DNA of 64,000 bases from Hygrocybe punicea (Eukaryota; Basidiomycota; Agaricomycetes; Agaricales; Hygrophoraceae), in NCBI GenBank assembly GCA_963556145.1, contig OY744462.1:1302001-1366000 (forward strand). Direction: 5' to 3'. Every line of letters starts with the position of its first letter. Position 1 is the stretch's first letter. Both the position numbers and the translations under genes were made by a program. Under the pieces are notes generated by a model. That model saw nothing but the letters and a program-made list of their open reading frames with translations, did no database searches and was not told where the DNA came from. Positions 1 to 11,313 of the stretch are shown piece after piece.

Positions 1-998
1 CAACTCGCATTCGAACCCGATGTAACCTGACGTGACCCGACGTGACCCGACACATGCCACTTTGTGATGGCCGCTTTTGGACCAAATCCGGCAGCCTCAG
101 AAGCCCCAGAGTTCTAATAATAGGAGACGGATCTCATCGGACTCGATCCCCGACTTTGGACTTGCCTTATATACCCATCCCCTCGTCCCTTTGGAGATAT
201 ATGTGAGATTTCAGATCTTTTTCTTGGATATTCCTTTTCCCCTCCATTTTCCTGTCTATGTTGCATTGCAACCCCCCTTTCCACATCCCCATTCCATCTT
301 CTCTTTGTAGTTTCTATCGGCCGAAATAGACATGTCCGAAAGTAGACTACACACACATGTACTATAAAAACAGTCCCCAATGACTGTACAAAAAAGAGAT
401 ACCATTAGTCCCCATTTCCCTCATAGTCAGAATCATTTTAATCATTTCAAATGCTCGTCCTCGTAGACCCTTGAATTTTTATAGTTCACTTCATTGTCTT
501 TATCGTTGTTCCCTTACTCGTTCATCATTTCCGACCCGACCTGATCCAACCCACCATACCCAACATCATCAGCATCATCGGGTTTGTCGTTATTTATCCG
601 TTTTCAGTCCGTTCATCGCCGGGTTTGTTATTATTAGTCCAGTTTTACGTGGTGGCTTTACTTTTACTTACATTCCCTTCCTTCACTATTATCCCCAACA
701 CTGATTATCCACAGTCACTTCTATGCTGACACCCCTCTGGTTAGGATCTTTTCTTTATATTGTTCTGAAGCCACCAAGAACCCGCATCTACACTGGACCC
801 TGGCTAAGCTAAATTCAGCTAGGCTAACGGCTACTAGCCGACCACTAGCCTTGGCCATGGCAACACTATCTGGCCAGAGCGGAATTGATAGGAAGGAGCA
901 GAATCGAGCAGAATCGATGATATGGGAATGGGAATAGATGGGAATGGTGTCCGATATGAAGAGGATATGGATCCACACGATCTGGAGCCTCTACACTG
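1..998. other. No supported gene; short direct repeats at the left edge
   Basis: I see no convincing coding exon here. The first 50 bases hold two or three imperfect copies of a 10-bp unit (CCGACGTGAC). Short open frames on both strands overlap each other and lack recognisable domains. Confidence 0.5.
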
Positions 999-1641
999 GT
1001 GACAGGAAAACCGATCTGTAAACCAAACGGCACCCATGACAAAATAAAGATAAGGATGAGGGATGCTCAGCTTGCAAATGGCCACCCTCAATGCCTCTAC
1101 TTTCCACCAGGACATCCTCAGGCTGGTGTGTTTAAGGGAATGACCATTATCCTGGAAGAGAGAGGACTTGGCGATATGTTGAAGAAATGCACTGATTGCA
1201 AGAACTTCAAGTGTGTGGAAGGTACAACTGATTGCTGTTGCCACCATATGCTCTACAACCAGCCAGACTTCATCAACTGTGAACATAAGATCGATACTTG
1301 AAGATCTTTGCACCAGGCATGGCTTCCAGTTCCTGTTCCTGCTGAAGTTTCACTGTGAACTGAATTTCATGGAGTGCTGGGGGCAGGCAAAAAGCATTTA
1401 TCAGACTTACCCCGAGTCATCTCGTGAAGATCACCTCAAGAGCAATGCCACTATGGCACTTGAATCAATCCCACTCATGATGATGTGAAAGTTTGCAAAG
1501 TGATTGATGTGGTTTATGGATGCCTACATTCGAGGCTTGAATGGAAGGCAAGCAGTGTGGGTGTTGAGGAAATATCAGGGCCATCGTGTGTTGCCTGTGG
1601 ATATCATGGAGGAGCTGGGGAGAGAGGGTGTCATGTAAGGG
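999..1641 (+). pseudogene. Decayed DDE-superfamily transposase, C-terminal part
   Basis: Remnant of a transposase family common in mushroom genomes. The first frame (999-1301) contains LYFPPGHPQAGVFKGM and a Cys-rich DCCCHHMLYNQPDF block. A +1 frame (about 1303-1488) continues with LLKFHCELNFMECWGQAKS, which matches the usual 'PKFHPELNFIE-WG' box carrying the third acidic catalytic residue. A third frame near 1510-1640 reads FMDAYIRGLNGRQAVW and GHRVLP. Homology therefore runs through three frames with at least two frameshifts, and there is no N-terminal half. Family assignment is by recognition of these conserved blocks. The fragment is certainly non-functional. Confidence 0.7.
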
Positions 1642-2333
1642 TGAAGTAATCATATCTCACTTATAATTCAAATAACTTAAGATAGTGCTCACTCATATTC
1701 ACCATCTGTCATGTGACTCGTTTTGTCACACTTGGCAGGCAAAATGCAATCAAGGTGTATCTACTCTTTCAATAATGCTCTTTTGAAAATTTGGCTACAC
1801 AGAAAGGTGTAAATTCCTATTTTGAGGGTATCTGTGTAAGGAATTTGTTTCTCCTAGCATAGGAAAAGAGTGGTTGCAAAAATGAGTTTCCACTAGATGA
1901 CATAAGTACCATGACAAATAGACCATCTCCCTGATTCCTCAATCAGTTGTCCCTCAAACACAATACATGAGTGGTCTTTATGGTAAATAAAAATGTATAC
2001 TCCATATCTTAACAGTCATTTCAGTCACTTTGTCCTTCCAGCTCCCTTTAAAACTGTTTAACTGTATAAGTCTGTATCTGGTGACCAGCCATGACTGCAT
2101 ACAATGGCTTCCTCAACCTTCCTTTCTTAACTTCCAGGTGTGCAACCTTGCTTGATTCTGCATATTTTTCAGCCTTCCAACTTACTTTCTTGGATTCTTC
2201 ACTTAATTCATTGGCATAATGTCATGTGACTGTCACACAAGTGTCACGGGTGTTGGTTATGAGTGAGCCCTATCTTAGCTCACATCCAATCAATCTTCTT
2301 CAAAATTTGGGATCGCATTCTTAACTATTGTCA
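1642..2333. other. Gene-free, AT-rich stretch
   Basis: No ORF with protein-like content was seen. It contains short direct and inverted copies of GTCATGTGACTGTCACA-like sequence near 1,710 and 2,220, but no element boundaries could be defined. Confidence 0.4.
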
Positions 2334-5300
2334 TTATATTTTGTAGTCTTCCACTGTTTTTCCGAGAGGCACTTTCCTGATTTGATTGGGAGCGTTATGA
2401 AAAGGCGTCACATCATGTGACGTCCTTTGGTTATGGGTGATGCATTCCCTCCTTACGAAGTCCTTGAGGTCATATTGTATGCGCCGAAGAGCAGCTTCTG
2501 CAGCAATAAGAGAACCGTGAAGAACGACCAGTCGTTCAACTTGTTCAGGTGGCATTCGGCTTCCCATCGATTGCAGCTCAAGTTTGTAGCGCTCGTCTTC
2601 TCGGTTCAGCGCATTGGTGACAGTGGTCTTAGCAACTTGGGGAGCTGGTGCGGATGGTCGCGTCCAGGGCCTTCTGGGCTTCTGCCTTTAGTACCTCGAG
2701 CCAAGGTTCTACGATCTCCTCTTTGTACTTCGTCTCGATCACATGCATTGATAGAGAATACGACCGAGACTGGATAAATCCATGGCCAAATCGGAGAACC
2801 AAATATGAAAGGGCAGACTCGCAAAGACGGCAAGGGGTGCGCGGAGCATGAAGCCCGAGTTCATCGATAGTGTTCTGGACTTCGAGTTCATTCTCATCAT
2901 ATGTGTTAGCAGTCGATGTGTGCCTTCCCTCACCCGAAGGTGAGAGTGTCGCCGAATGAAACAGAGAAGCAATATACGCCTCTAATTCTTGGAAAGCAGC
3001 CGCCGGTCCGTAGTATGTTCTGGTCTCCTTGATCTGTCTCAAATACAGGTGATGCAGACTCGGATCACAAATGATAGCGGATAAACGCGCCTGCCATCTG
3101 ATTTTCCGATACACTACCGTTCGTATGTTCACCGAAACTTGTTCCAAATTGTCCATAATTGTATCTCGAACATTGTCAACGACTCCATGTGGGTCTAATT
3201 GCTGAATCTCCTCCCGAAGCCTCTCAAACGTGCTGGCGCGAGCCGACTCGGCGAGGTTACGTGTTGCGTCCACAAGGTGTTGTTGCAACGCGCAGAGATG
3301 CTTGTAGTGCTCGCTGACTGAGTCTCAAGAATTCTTCGGCGTTGACCCTACTCGTCACAGTTAACACCTGGAAATCTCCACATTATAAATACGAATTTGA
3401 TTCGCAAACAAAAGGTACTTCCCTGCCTCCGCTGAGCGGACGTATTATCTTGGTAGCTCCCGAGCGCACCAGGATGATCCTCCAGCCGTCCAAGTTGCCA
3501 CGTATCTAGTGTTTGATTGATGGCTGCCGATATCGCCTTATCCGCCTGTTTGGCCAAAAGCTCGAACCCTCGGTTTAAACATCCGGTACATTCTTCGCGC
3601 AGTTGCCGTTGTTGACCATCCCAGTCGCGAAGAGTGTCTTCAAACAGTGTCTTGAGATTGTCATAGAGTCGCTTGGCCTCATGAAATTCTGCCGTTGAGC
3701 GACGAGCTTCTAGAAGTTTTGCGCCTGATAGGTTATGAGAAACTTGATTCTATGATAAAGAAACGAGCTTACTCCGGTGTACTTGCCAATTTCCTAAGAA
3801 TTTGAGCGATGGCCCGTCCTTCAGCAAGCAAAGTGCGCTGCTTGGCTTCATGCACTAGCTCGTGTGTCAATTTCTTTATTCCTTGCGGCAGCCCACTTTT
3901 TGCCATCTCCCTCTCTAGATTCTCTACCCATTTAGCATGACTCCAACGATTGTATGTTGACTCCGGCGATCCTGTGCCCAAAATACGGACTGCGCTCTAG
4001 CCAACGTGAGCCCAGCTTCCAACCTCGATTGCCAGTTACTCACATGATGCATGACAGATTGACTTGCCCAGATGGTTCTAAATGCGGGTCTGTTCCCGGC
4101 GGAATAGTCGAGCAACAATTGAGCACTCAGTCCCATCAAAGACGAGCAAGGAATGATAGGTGATGTGTCCTTTGGATTTGAAGGCCAAAAGACACCGGCG
4201 ACAACGGCCAACTGCCGATCTAAGTTGTCGCCAGAAATTTGATCTAAATGTGTGCATATTACGGTAGTCAACTGAAAGTCTTCTGCCTCGAACTGAAGCA
4301 GGTTGTCCTTGGTTTTCGAATGCAGGTCGAACCATTGTGCATATATTTTTCGCGGCCCATATTCCTCAGGAGTCAAAGGTGAATTATCATTGTTAGAGAA
4401 CATGGCATCGTAAAGGCTCTCCGAAGGTGGTGAGTACGTTCCCATTTTGGCTCCGTACTGTGCTTCACGAAGCCGGGCGAGACCAAGAAGGAATGGGCGT
4501 GGGTCGAACTCCAATCGTGGTTCTCTCTGTCCCTTGGCGTGACGCAGTCGACATGGCCAGGCAGTTGATGGAAGCTCTTCGAAAACGACTAGTCAAATCT
4601 AGCACATGAGGGTGTGAAAGTCATACCGTCAGATGGAAGGATAGAGCGCCCGATTAACGCATTGAGAAAAAGGGATTTCCCTGCCTTAACCATTCCGAAA
4701 AATGCAATGGAAAACTTTGCATTTTTGCGACTTGCCCGTGCATCTGCTAATGCCGTTTCCAACTGGGCCAGCTTGTCTTCAAACGAGGATTTCTCCGTGT
4801 CATCCTCACCGAGGAACAAAGACCCAACTTGACCCTTGACTTTACGAACCAAGCCATCCGACAAGTGCTCGAAAACTAAGTGTTGGACATCTCCCAATTC
4901 TGCGACTCCGAAAGAATGGAGGAGATGTGTTTCTACGAATCGGGCCCCCACCACTTCCATGGTTGTGGCATGTTGCTCGGCAGCACGACGGGAATGATTG
5001 AGGACGCCAAACCCACTACTCGCATGGGGTAAAACAGCGAACGGCTTCGCACGGAAGGCAACTTCAGTTGCATCCAACGCGTCGAGTACTGGATATGATT
5101 GAGAGGGTTGGGTTGGCTGCGGAGACGGAGCTGAGGGAAAGTCAAAAAGATTCCAAAGCAACCTGTATGCGCGATCGTTGCCTAAACTGCCGTCTCTCTG
5201 TGCTGCTTGCATGTCGAGAATTATGCGGTTTCTGGAGCGGCTGAGTAATTTGGCAGATTCTATGAGAACATCCAATACCCGCTCCGTACTGTCGTCAGAG

Positions 5301-5634
5301 CGCCGTCGCAAGGCAACAGGTCGCCAATCTGTCTTCAAGCATATAGTTGAGGCATCGAGAGCGGCGTGCATGGATTCCAATGCGTTCTGTCCATCCTGGC
5401 TGTTGTAGATCAGTGAAGAGGTACAGAGGGTGACACATGGGCCATTACCTGGCAAGGAGCCTGTTAAATCGCTGATCGTGCTGCTGTGTTCCTCAGCAGG
5501 GTCTGATACATCTCACTATCTTGTTTCAAACTCTTCAAACTCTGCTGAAGCGATTCTAATGCCATTTGCAATTGCGCGTCCTCGTTCCTGGCAGCATCGA
5601 TCTTGGCCAGACTGTCCAAGGTCGGACAAGACAT
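2334..5634 (-). CDS. Dynamin-like P-loop GTPase with helical C-terminus (divergent, possibly broken)
   Basis: Predicted large GTPase of a fungal dynamin-related type. Exon 1 (5634-5510, ATG at 5634) is a short coiled coil. After a 110-nt intron (5400-5509), exon 2 (5399-4627) ends in the G1 loop GMVKAGKS followed by LIGRSILPSD. A 50-nt intron (4577-4626) joins this in frame to ELPSTAWPCRLRH, the G2 region. A G4-like THLD and a G5-like SSLMGLSA follow near 4240 and 4120. Downstream exons (about 4010-2640) are long amphipathic helices, as expected for a stalk. Two oddities: I find no G3 DxxG motif between the FQL and TTVICTHLD segments, which suggests an internal deletion. Near 2620-2660 the reading frame shifts by one base into a protein-like tail (QVAKTTVTNAL...RMPPEQVERLVV), so either the protein ends at 2629 or there is a frameshift. 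The overall class is well supported; function is uncertain. Confidence 0.7.
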
Positions 5635-5882
5635 TGTAATCATGATTGCAGGAGTGAATACACTTGACGATCTCATGGAGCATGAAGAATCAAGTAGCCT
5701 AGGATTCGTGCGTGAATGAGAGGTATTTCAGCGGCTTGCTGTTCGAAGTCGAGGCAAACCCTGTATGCACTGAGTGCGTTGGGTTCTAGCAGAGCTTTTG
5801 GCGAGAGGGGGAGTTTAGACATGATGGATATTCTATCTTGTGACTGTCATGTGATAATAGTTTGATGGGCGCATACCTTATT

Positions 5883-6732
5883 ACACAGGGTGCGCAGTAG
5901 CATACCATGTCACACAGTATCTTGAAAGTACTTGACAAGTATACTAAATATCATTACCATAACATTCAACATGGTATTGTAACAGTATTCAGACATAAAC
6001 TACAATACTTGTGCCCAAATTCATCTGAAGGTATGAAGGCAAATGAGACTTATACCTTTTCAATAACATCAAGCCTTTTGTTTCACTACTTTTACTATAT
6101 CTACAGCAAAGTACTGTATAGTTCAGATAGAATACTTGCAGCCTAAGATGAATCAAAGTATTAAACTAGTAAGGAAGTTGTGCCACTTTCACTACTAGGA
6201 TACCTTTTGAATCCTTTCAAGATACAGTGTGAAATAGTATAGTACTGTTGCCATATTGCGGATTTAAGATACTGTGTCAATACTTTTAAGATACTGTTTC
6301 AGTACTTTTATTATAATAAAAGTATCTTAAAAGTATTGACACAGTATCTTAAATCCACAATATGGCAACAGTACTATACTATTTCACACTGTATCTTGAT
6401 AGGATTCAAAAGGTATCCTAATAGTAAAAGTGGCCCAACTTCCTTACTAGTTTAATACTTTGATTCATCTTAGGCTGCAAGTATTCTATCCAAACTATAC
6501 AGTACTTTGCTGTAAATACAGTAAAAGTAGTGAAACAAAAGGCTTGATGTTATTGAAAAGGTATAAGTCTCATTTGCCTTCATACCTTCAGATGAATTTG
6601 GGCACAAGTATTGTAGTTTATGTCTGAATACTGTTACAATACCATGTTGAATGTTATGGTAATGATATTTAGTATACTTGTCAAGTACTTTCAAGATACT
6701 GTGTGACATGGTATGCTACTGTGCACCCTGTG
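5883..6732. repeat. Foldback (long palindromic) element, two ~420-bp arms
   Basis: The two halves are near-perfect reverse complements around a centre at about 6,314. An ORF in the left arm at 5,907-6,146 recurs almost identically on the other strand at 6,470-6,709. The outer ends read ACACAGGGTGCGCAGTAGCAT and its inverse, with one mismatch in the core. The left arm has a ~10-bp insertion near the centre. The flanks offer a possible TA duplication. It encodes nothing recognisable and looks like a non-autonomous hairpin or MITE element. A transcript across it would fold into a long hairpin. Confidence 0.85.
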
Positions 6733-7146
6733 TTAGGGCGCAAACTACATTCGAAATTCCACCGTGACAATGTCTGACCGCCGCCGACTTTGTCCACGTC
6801 CATTAGTTTCGCCTCTGCGGCTGTTGTGGTTGCGCTGGCTGATCCATACCCAATAGGGACCAACGACAACGCTTTCAATCTGGTGGTCAGTTATCGTTTC
6901 TCAGAAGGGTCTCATGCTCATCTGCAGGTGATATGTTATTACCCTTCAATCGTAACGTTGATTCGGTGGCTGATTGACACCAGCATCATTCAAAGTCATC
7001 GCGTTGACACTGATCAACACCGCCTTTCCCTACCATCATACATCCGAAAGTTGGCGTGTCCCGAATTGAGCATGGTGCGGGCTCACCGCTCACCGCTCAG
7101 ACAAGGTTGATGTGCCTTTCCCTCCCCTGATGGCTTATGGCTCACG
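6733..7146. other. Intergenic region upstream of the mycocypin gene
   Basis: No gene is supported here. Short frames exist on both strands but do not look like protein. The right end serves as the promoter region of the gene at 7,199. Confidence 0.45.
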
Positions 7147-7154
7147 TATATAAG
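7147..7154 (+). promoter_or_regulatory. TATA box of the mycocypin gene
   Basis: TATATAAG lies 44 nt upstream of the ATG at 7,199, a plausible TATA position for a fungal gene with a short 5' leader. Confidence 0.6.
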
Positions 7155-7198
7155 GATGCGGCTAGAGCCCACCAGTTCCCAAGTAACAGATTACAACC

Positions 7199-7847
7199 AT
7201 GTCTGGACCTGTACCCGGCGAGTATCGCCTGAGACTCGTCTCTCTCCGTGACCCCGAACAGCATCTCGAGAACGAATTCGCGACGGATAACGGGGCTGGA
7301 AAACCTATCAACGTCGAACCCGCGAAACCCTTGGGGGACCGTCAAGTTGTATGTGCCATCATCTTATGTCATCATATTCTGATTATCATTCGTGTTTCTT
7401 GGTTTAGTGGGCACTTAAGCAACCGAATCCCGATGGGCTTTACTACATCAACTCCACGAACCCCAATAACAAGGAAAAGAATGGGTTTTACTACCTCAAA
7501 GCTAGGGAAGGCGAACCCATCATCAATCACAGTCAGGATTCACCATTCGTCATTGAACCTGTCCCTGGTCACATTGACGTGTATTTGTGAGTACTGGCTA
7601 TTTATCAGATTGAACGGGGACTGATTTCCCGCACCAGCATACAACCGGTACCTATCATCGTTGGAGATGACCTCGCGGTTGGCGCCGATCCGAACAGGAG
7701 GAATGATGTGAGTTCCTTCACTTGCTCTTGGATTGAACATGGTTTCTGACCATTGCTCAGCTCTTTATCCAAGGATTCCCCATTCCGGACCCGCTGCATA
7801 AGAAGCCTGGTTGGCAGTTCATTAGGCAAGATGTGTCTGAGGAGTAA
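7199..7847 (+). CDS. Mycocypin (clitocypin-like) cysteine protease inhibitor
   Basis: Small beta-trefoil inhibitor of papain-type cysteine proteases and legumain, a family known from mushrooms. Gene model: exons 7199-7348, 7408-7586, 7638-7707 and 7761-7847, all introns GT-AG of 50-60 nt. This gives 161 residues, the usual length for the family. Supporting blocks are an N-terminal GEYRLRLVS, a following EFATDNGAGKPINVEP, a central VWALKQPNPDGLYYI, FVIEPVPGHIDVYFIQPVP, and the terminal GWQFIRQD. The order and spacing match clitocypin. There is no signal peptide, as usual for mycocypins, so it is probably cytosolic. A TATA box lies 44 nt upstream. No stops or frameshifts are seen, so it is probably functional. 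A related trefoil inhibitor family is the main alternative. Confidence 0.8.
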
Positions 7848-8088
7848 CGAAGATTGACCGCATCTCATAGTTCTCAGTATATGATGTACCCACACTTCGA
7901 ATATCATGATGAATGACGAAAAAAACGAATGAACCGCCTAAGCCCGGTCCTGCGATGGAGGTACACATCATATTCGTACATAGTTTGTTATAACCCGTTT
8001 ACATTACGTCTTACTTTCTTGTCTTGCCATCATAATCCAATCTATGTTATTTGTGAGCCTCTGGCACATCGCGAAGAAATGTATCCAC

Positions 8089-8829
8089 CTACCATTGGAT
8101 CATTACCTTTCCATCGGAAGGGCAAGCTCTAAAAAGGTTCCTAATCTCGTCTTGGAACAAGGGCTTTTTAAGCTCTTTTTTTCTCTCCCTCTCCATCTTC
8201 GCAATCCAAGCCTTCTGCCTTTTATTTCTTGCTCTGACCGACTCCTTTTTCTCCCTTTGCATCCCTACCATTGCTTCTTCTGCCTCAAAGTCAGCTGCGG
8301 TGTATGGTTCCTCTCGGTGCTCAGGAGTCCAATGCTCCTTAGGTGTAAACTCAAGGAACGGCATCACAGTGTCGAACATCAAAGCGATTTCATCTGATTG
8401 GGTCTTGTCGTAAGTTTCTTCGGCCAAATACCAAACGAGCCCAACGAGGTTGAATTTGCGGAGGAGTGAAGCCAGCGATGGTATGAGAGCCTTGACTCTG
8501 ACGTCGTAATTCATACTTTGAAACGTCTCCCTCAATATATCTGCTTCATGCATCCTGGCCATCCCACCCATCCCAAGGCCCATCGACCTTGGCCACATTG
8601 GGTTTATTGGGTCTCCTGGCTCCCTTATGAAGTTTTTGAGGGCTGAGGTGGCCTTCCGGATGTCGGGGTTCTTGGCTTCAGTGGAATCCTTGCTGGAGGT
8701 CAGGAGAGAGGAGAGGTACGCCACCGCAGCACGTAAGAGGAAGCCTTTTATGTCCTCAAGGCCTGAATATGTACAGTCCAGGGAGGCAATTATATCGTCT
8801 GCGTCCCATGCTTGAATTTGGCCAACCAT
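8089..8829 (-). CDS. Hypothetical protein, 246 residues
   Basis: Single uninterrupted frame starting MVGQIQAWDADDI. It is mostly helical, with a hydrophobic helical stretch around residues 30-45 (GFLLRAAVAYLSSLL), a Gly/Met-rich patch (GLGMGGMARM) and a highly charged Arg/Lys/Glu helix near residues 190-225. I recognise no family. It is transcribed divergently from the F-box gene at 9,388. Codon use looks ordinary and no lesions are visible. An upstream intron or exon cannot be excluded. Confidence 0.55.
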   Translation of the reverse strand: MVGQIQAWDADDIIASLDCTYSGLEDIKGFLLRAAVAYLSSLLTSSKDSTEAKNPDIRKATSALKNFIREPGDPINPMWPRSMGLGMGGMARMHEADILRETFQSMNYDVRVKALIPSLASLLRKFNLVGLVWYLAEETYDKTQSDEIALMFDTVMPFLEFTPKEHWTPEHREEPYTAADFEAEEAMVGMQREKKESVRARNKRQKAWIAKMERERKKELKKPLFQDEIRNLFRACPSDGKVMIQW

Positions 8830-9387
8830 TTCTACTGGGCGTTAATGTTGCAGGGGTTATAGGGGTTATAGGGGTTATTCTATTTGGTTTTCTTTGCACA
8901 TATTTGTCTATTCAGTTTACGATCAATATTAATGGTGATACCGCAGCCACATCCGAATCGTCCACCACACGGAGACGTAAATAACCACCCTGTATGGTAA
9001 CCTCGCAGATCGCATATTTAGCTTTTACAGGTGGACGATTGTCTCATTCACCCTCGCTGCGTTTGCGATCACAACTTCATCCAATTTGAGCCACTGGGGC
9101 TGGCTCGTCACTTTCATATTCCATATTTCGTACGCACCGTGATGGCCATACTGACGGTGTGTCCGAATCATAACATGATCTAGGAGCTGCCAGTTCGGCA
9201 CTTTTCCAAGTTCTCGGCGTCAATCATATAGTAGTGGGTCCCTGTTTGTTCCGTACACCACGTCACCCCTTAACCTTGGTCGTCTTCGTGGAAAGGTATG
9301 CTCCCCCTAGTTTATGCTTGACCCTCAGCTTTACACTAGTGGATATCCTTTAGGTTTTAAAGTCCTAAAGTTCAGGCATTCAACGCT
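8830..9387. other. Divergent intergenic region with short tandem repeat and probable 5' UTR intron
   Basis: Contains three tandem copies of AGGGGTTAT (about 8,851-8,880) just upstream of the minus-strand gene. Toward the F-box gene, a GT-AG segment at about 9,296-9,352 looks like a 5' UTR intron. No other gene is seen. Confidence 0.45.
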
Positions 9388-10776
9388 ATGACGGACACGC
9401 TCAGTAAACGACTGTTCTTATCTCTGTCCGACCGAATCCCCCAGGAAATATGGGCCAACATATTTCTCGAATGCATTCCCTCTCCACGGTTCACACGATC
9501 AGGCCCTTTGTGTGCACCGATGCTTCTTTGCCAAGTAAATCGAGCTTGGAGATCAATCGCGTTGTCACTGTCTGAGTTGTGGTCCTCAATATCCGTGGAA
9601 GTTTCAGAAGACACCGACATTGAGGAGATGGTGGAAGGAATCCGAACTTGGCTTGGGAGATCGAGTATTCGACCACTCGCAATCTCCCTTCGTTTAGGGA
9701 GGGAGGTAAGTGAGAGCGGCTTGGATGTGGACCTGGATCCAATATTGGATCTGTTCATCTCGTTTATAGAACGTTGGGAAGAAGTTCAATGGGAATTACA
9801 GGGATCATTTGCTGGTTTTGTTTCAAGCATCCATCTCCTACACGCACCCTTGCTAAAGCGCTTCGAGGTGGACTTCAACGATAAAACCCCCGAAATCATG
9901 GAACCAATCTTTTCCATGCTTTCTCATTCTCCTCATCTCACCGACTTCACGTGGTATATCATGAACCGGTATCCCCAATTTCACATAGCCCAATATACGA
10001 TTCCGTGGTCCCAATTGACTCGATTTAAAACGGATTGCTCGCTCGGTGCGAAAGAATGTTTAGAGGTATTCCATCTATGCCCCAACTTGATTGACTGCAC
10101 TTTTGAATGCATATATAACGGGCGGTCACGTACCAGTCTCCACAATAGGTCAACTATTCACGATCGTCTCCGTACCTTGACCATTGGAGGACCACACAGA
10201 AACATGGACCAGTTCTTCGATCATATCACCTTGCCTAATCTCAGTGCCTTTGCGCTGGAACCAGGCCTTAACTACTACCATGATTGGCCGCAGGATTCGT
10301 TCGCATCTTTTCTTTCACGATCAGGCTGCTCCATCCAAACTTTCAAATTCCATACTGCTGCTCTCTCCAGCGACCAATTCATGGAGTTGCTTTGTCTTCT
10401 TCCGACACTTACAGAGTTATACATCGAAGGAGACGAATCCCACGCAATCGGAGACGAATTACTTCGCAACCTTACGTACAACGAGACCGCGGGGGGATCA
10501 TGCTTGTGTCCACAACTCCGGGTCATTATCATTGCAGGTTTCATTACTTCATCCAGAGGCATGCTTGCAAAAATGTTGAAGTCGCGCTGTCGTTCGAATT
10601 CGTCCCGACGTCAGGTTGCGTGCTTAAAGAAAGCTACCGTGGTACTTTTTGGTGGTTGGGATGGTGTGTGGATTTATTCGGAGGAATTGGAGGCGTTGCG
10701 GGATCAACTTGATGTCGTAGTGAAACGGGTGTACCCCAAAAGTCGCACTACTCGGGCTTGTTGGTCAAGATTCTAG
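9388..10776 (+). CDS. F-box domain protein with LRR-like C-terminus
   Basis: Single-exon 462-residue protein. Residues about 15-60 contain an F-box-like motif (DRIPQEIWANIFLECIP, then CQVNRAWRSIALSLSELWSSI), the pattern seen in the large F-box families of Agaricomycetes. Such proteins act as substrate adaptors of SCF ubiquitin ligases by binding Skp1. The rest has repeated leucine-spaced segments (LPNLSAFALEPGL, LCLLPTLTELYIEGDE) suggesting degenerate leucine-rich repeats for target binding. There are no internal stops, so it appears intact. The substrate is unknown. These genes are expanded in mushrooms, so a specific role cannot be inferred. Confidence 0.8.
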   Translation: MTDTLSKRLFLSLSDRIPQEIWANIFLECIPSPRFTRSGPLCAPMLLCQVNRAWRSIALSLSELWSSISVEVSEDTDIEEMVEGIRTWLGRSSIRPLAISLRLGREVSESGLDVDLDPILDLFISFIERWEEVQWELQGSFAGFVSSIHLLHAPLLKRFEVDFNDKTPEIMEPIFSMLSHSPHLTDFTWYIMNRYPQFHIAQYTIPWSQLTRFKTDCSLGAKECLEVFHLCPNLIDCTFECIYNGRSRTSLHNRSTIHDRLRTLTIGGPHRNMDQFFDHITLPNLSAFALEPGLNYYHDWPQDSFASFLSRSGCSIQTFKFHTAALSSDQFMELLCLLPTLTELYIEGDESHAIGDELLRNLTYNETAGGSCLCPQLRVIIIAGFITSSRGMLAKMLKSRCRSNSSRRQVACLKKATVVLFGGWDGVWIYSEELEALRDQLDVVVKRVYPKSRTTRACWSRF

Positions 10777-11114
10777 ACGTCCATTGTTGTGAATATCGAC
10801 CCTACTCCGTATTGTGTTGACTTGATGCTGAAAGTCTTTAGCAGGAGAGAAGCTACTACAAGACTCCCCTTCCGCACCGATTCGAATGGAAGGGGTATCA
10901 AGGATTGGGAGATCAGAAGCTGTTGGAGTTTGGGATACAGTTGAAGTTTTTGATACCGATGATGAAGACCTACCTGAAAGGCGCCGACTCCAATATCATG
11001 CATCCCGCACAGAGTATCAGTATTATATTGTGAAACCATTTATGGATTTTACTACTACTAGCGACTGCACATAAGAGATCATAAATGGGGGAATGAACGT
11101 AACAAATCTACGAG
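10777..11114. other. Gene-free stretch between F-box gene and transposon nest
   Basis: No supported gene. It ends at the TATTACA target site of the first transposon copy. Confidence 0.45.
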
Positions 11115-11121
11115 TATTACA
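11115..11121. repeat. 7-bp target site duplication, copy 1, left
   Basis: TATTACA here and again at 17,080-17,086 directly flank the TIRs of the first transposon copy. Confidence 0.8.
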
Positions 11122-11313
11122 TGGTGACGGGCAATGCGCTAAGATCCAAAATATATTCCCACGACAGGCAAAAACTCGGCAAGCCACAGTTAACACTCTT
11201 CAGCGGTCCTTACAGTAACATGTTTCCTGATTCTCCTGCAACCTAGAAAAATCAAGACACCTGTGTAGTTGAATGTAACCTAGTGGACTAATGTAGTTTC
11301 AGTATGTTTTTAC

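Noticed and set aside
5907..6709. Pair of identical 79-residue proteins (MSHSILKVLDK...)
   Set aside because: They are the same non-coding foldback arm read on both strands.
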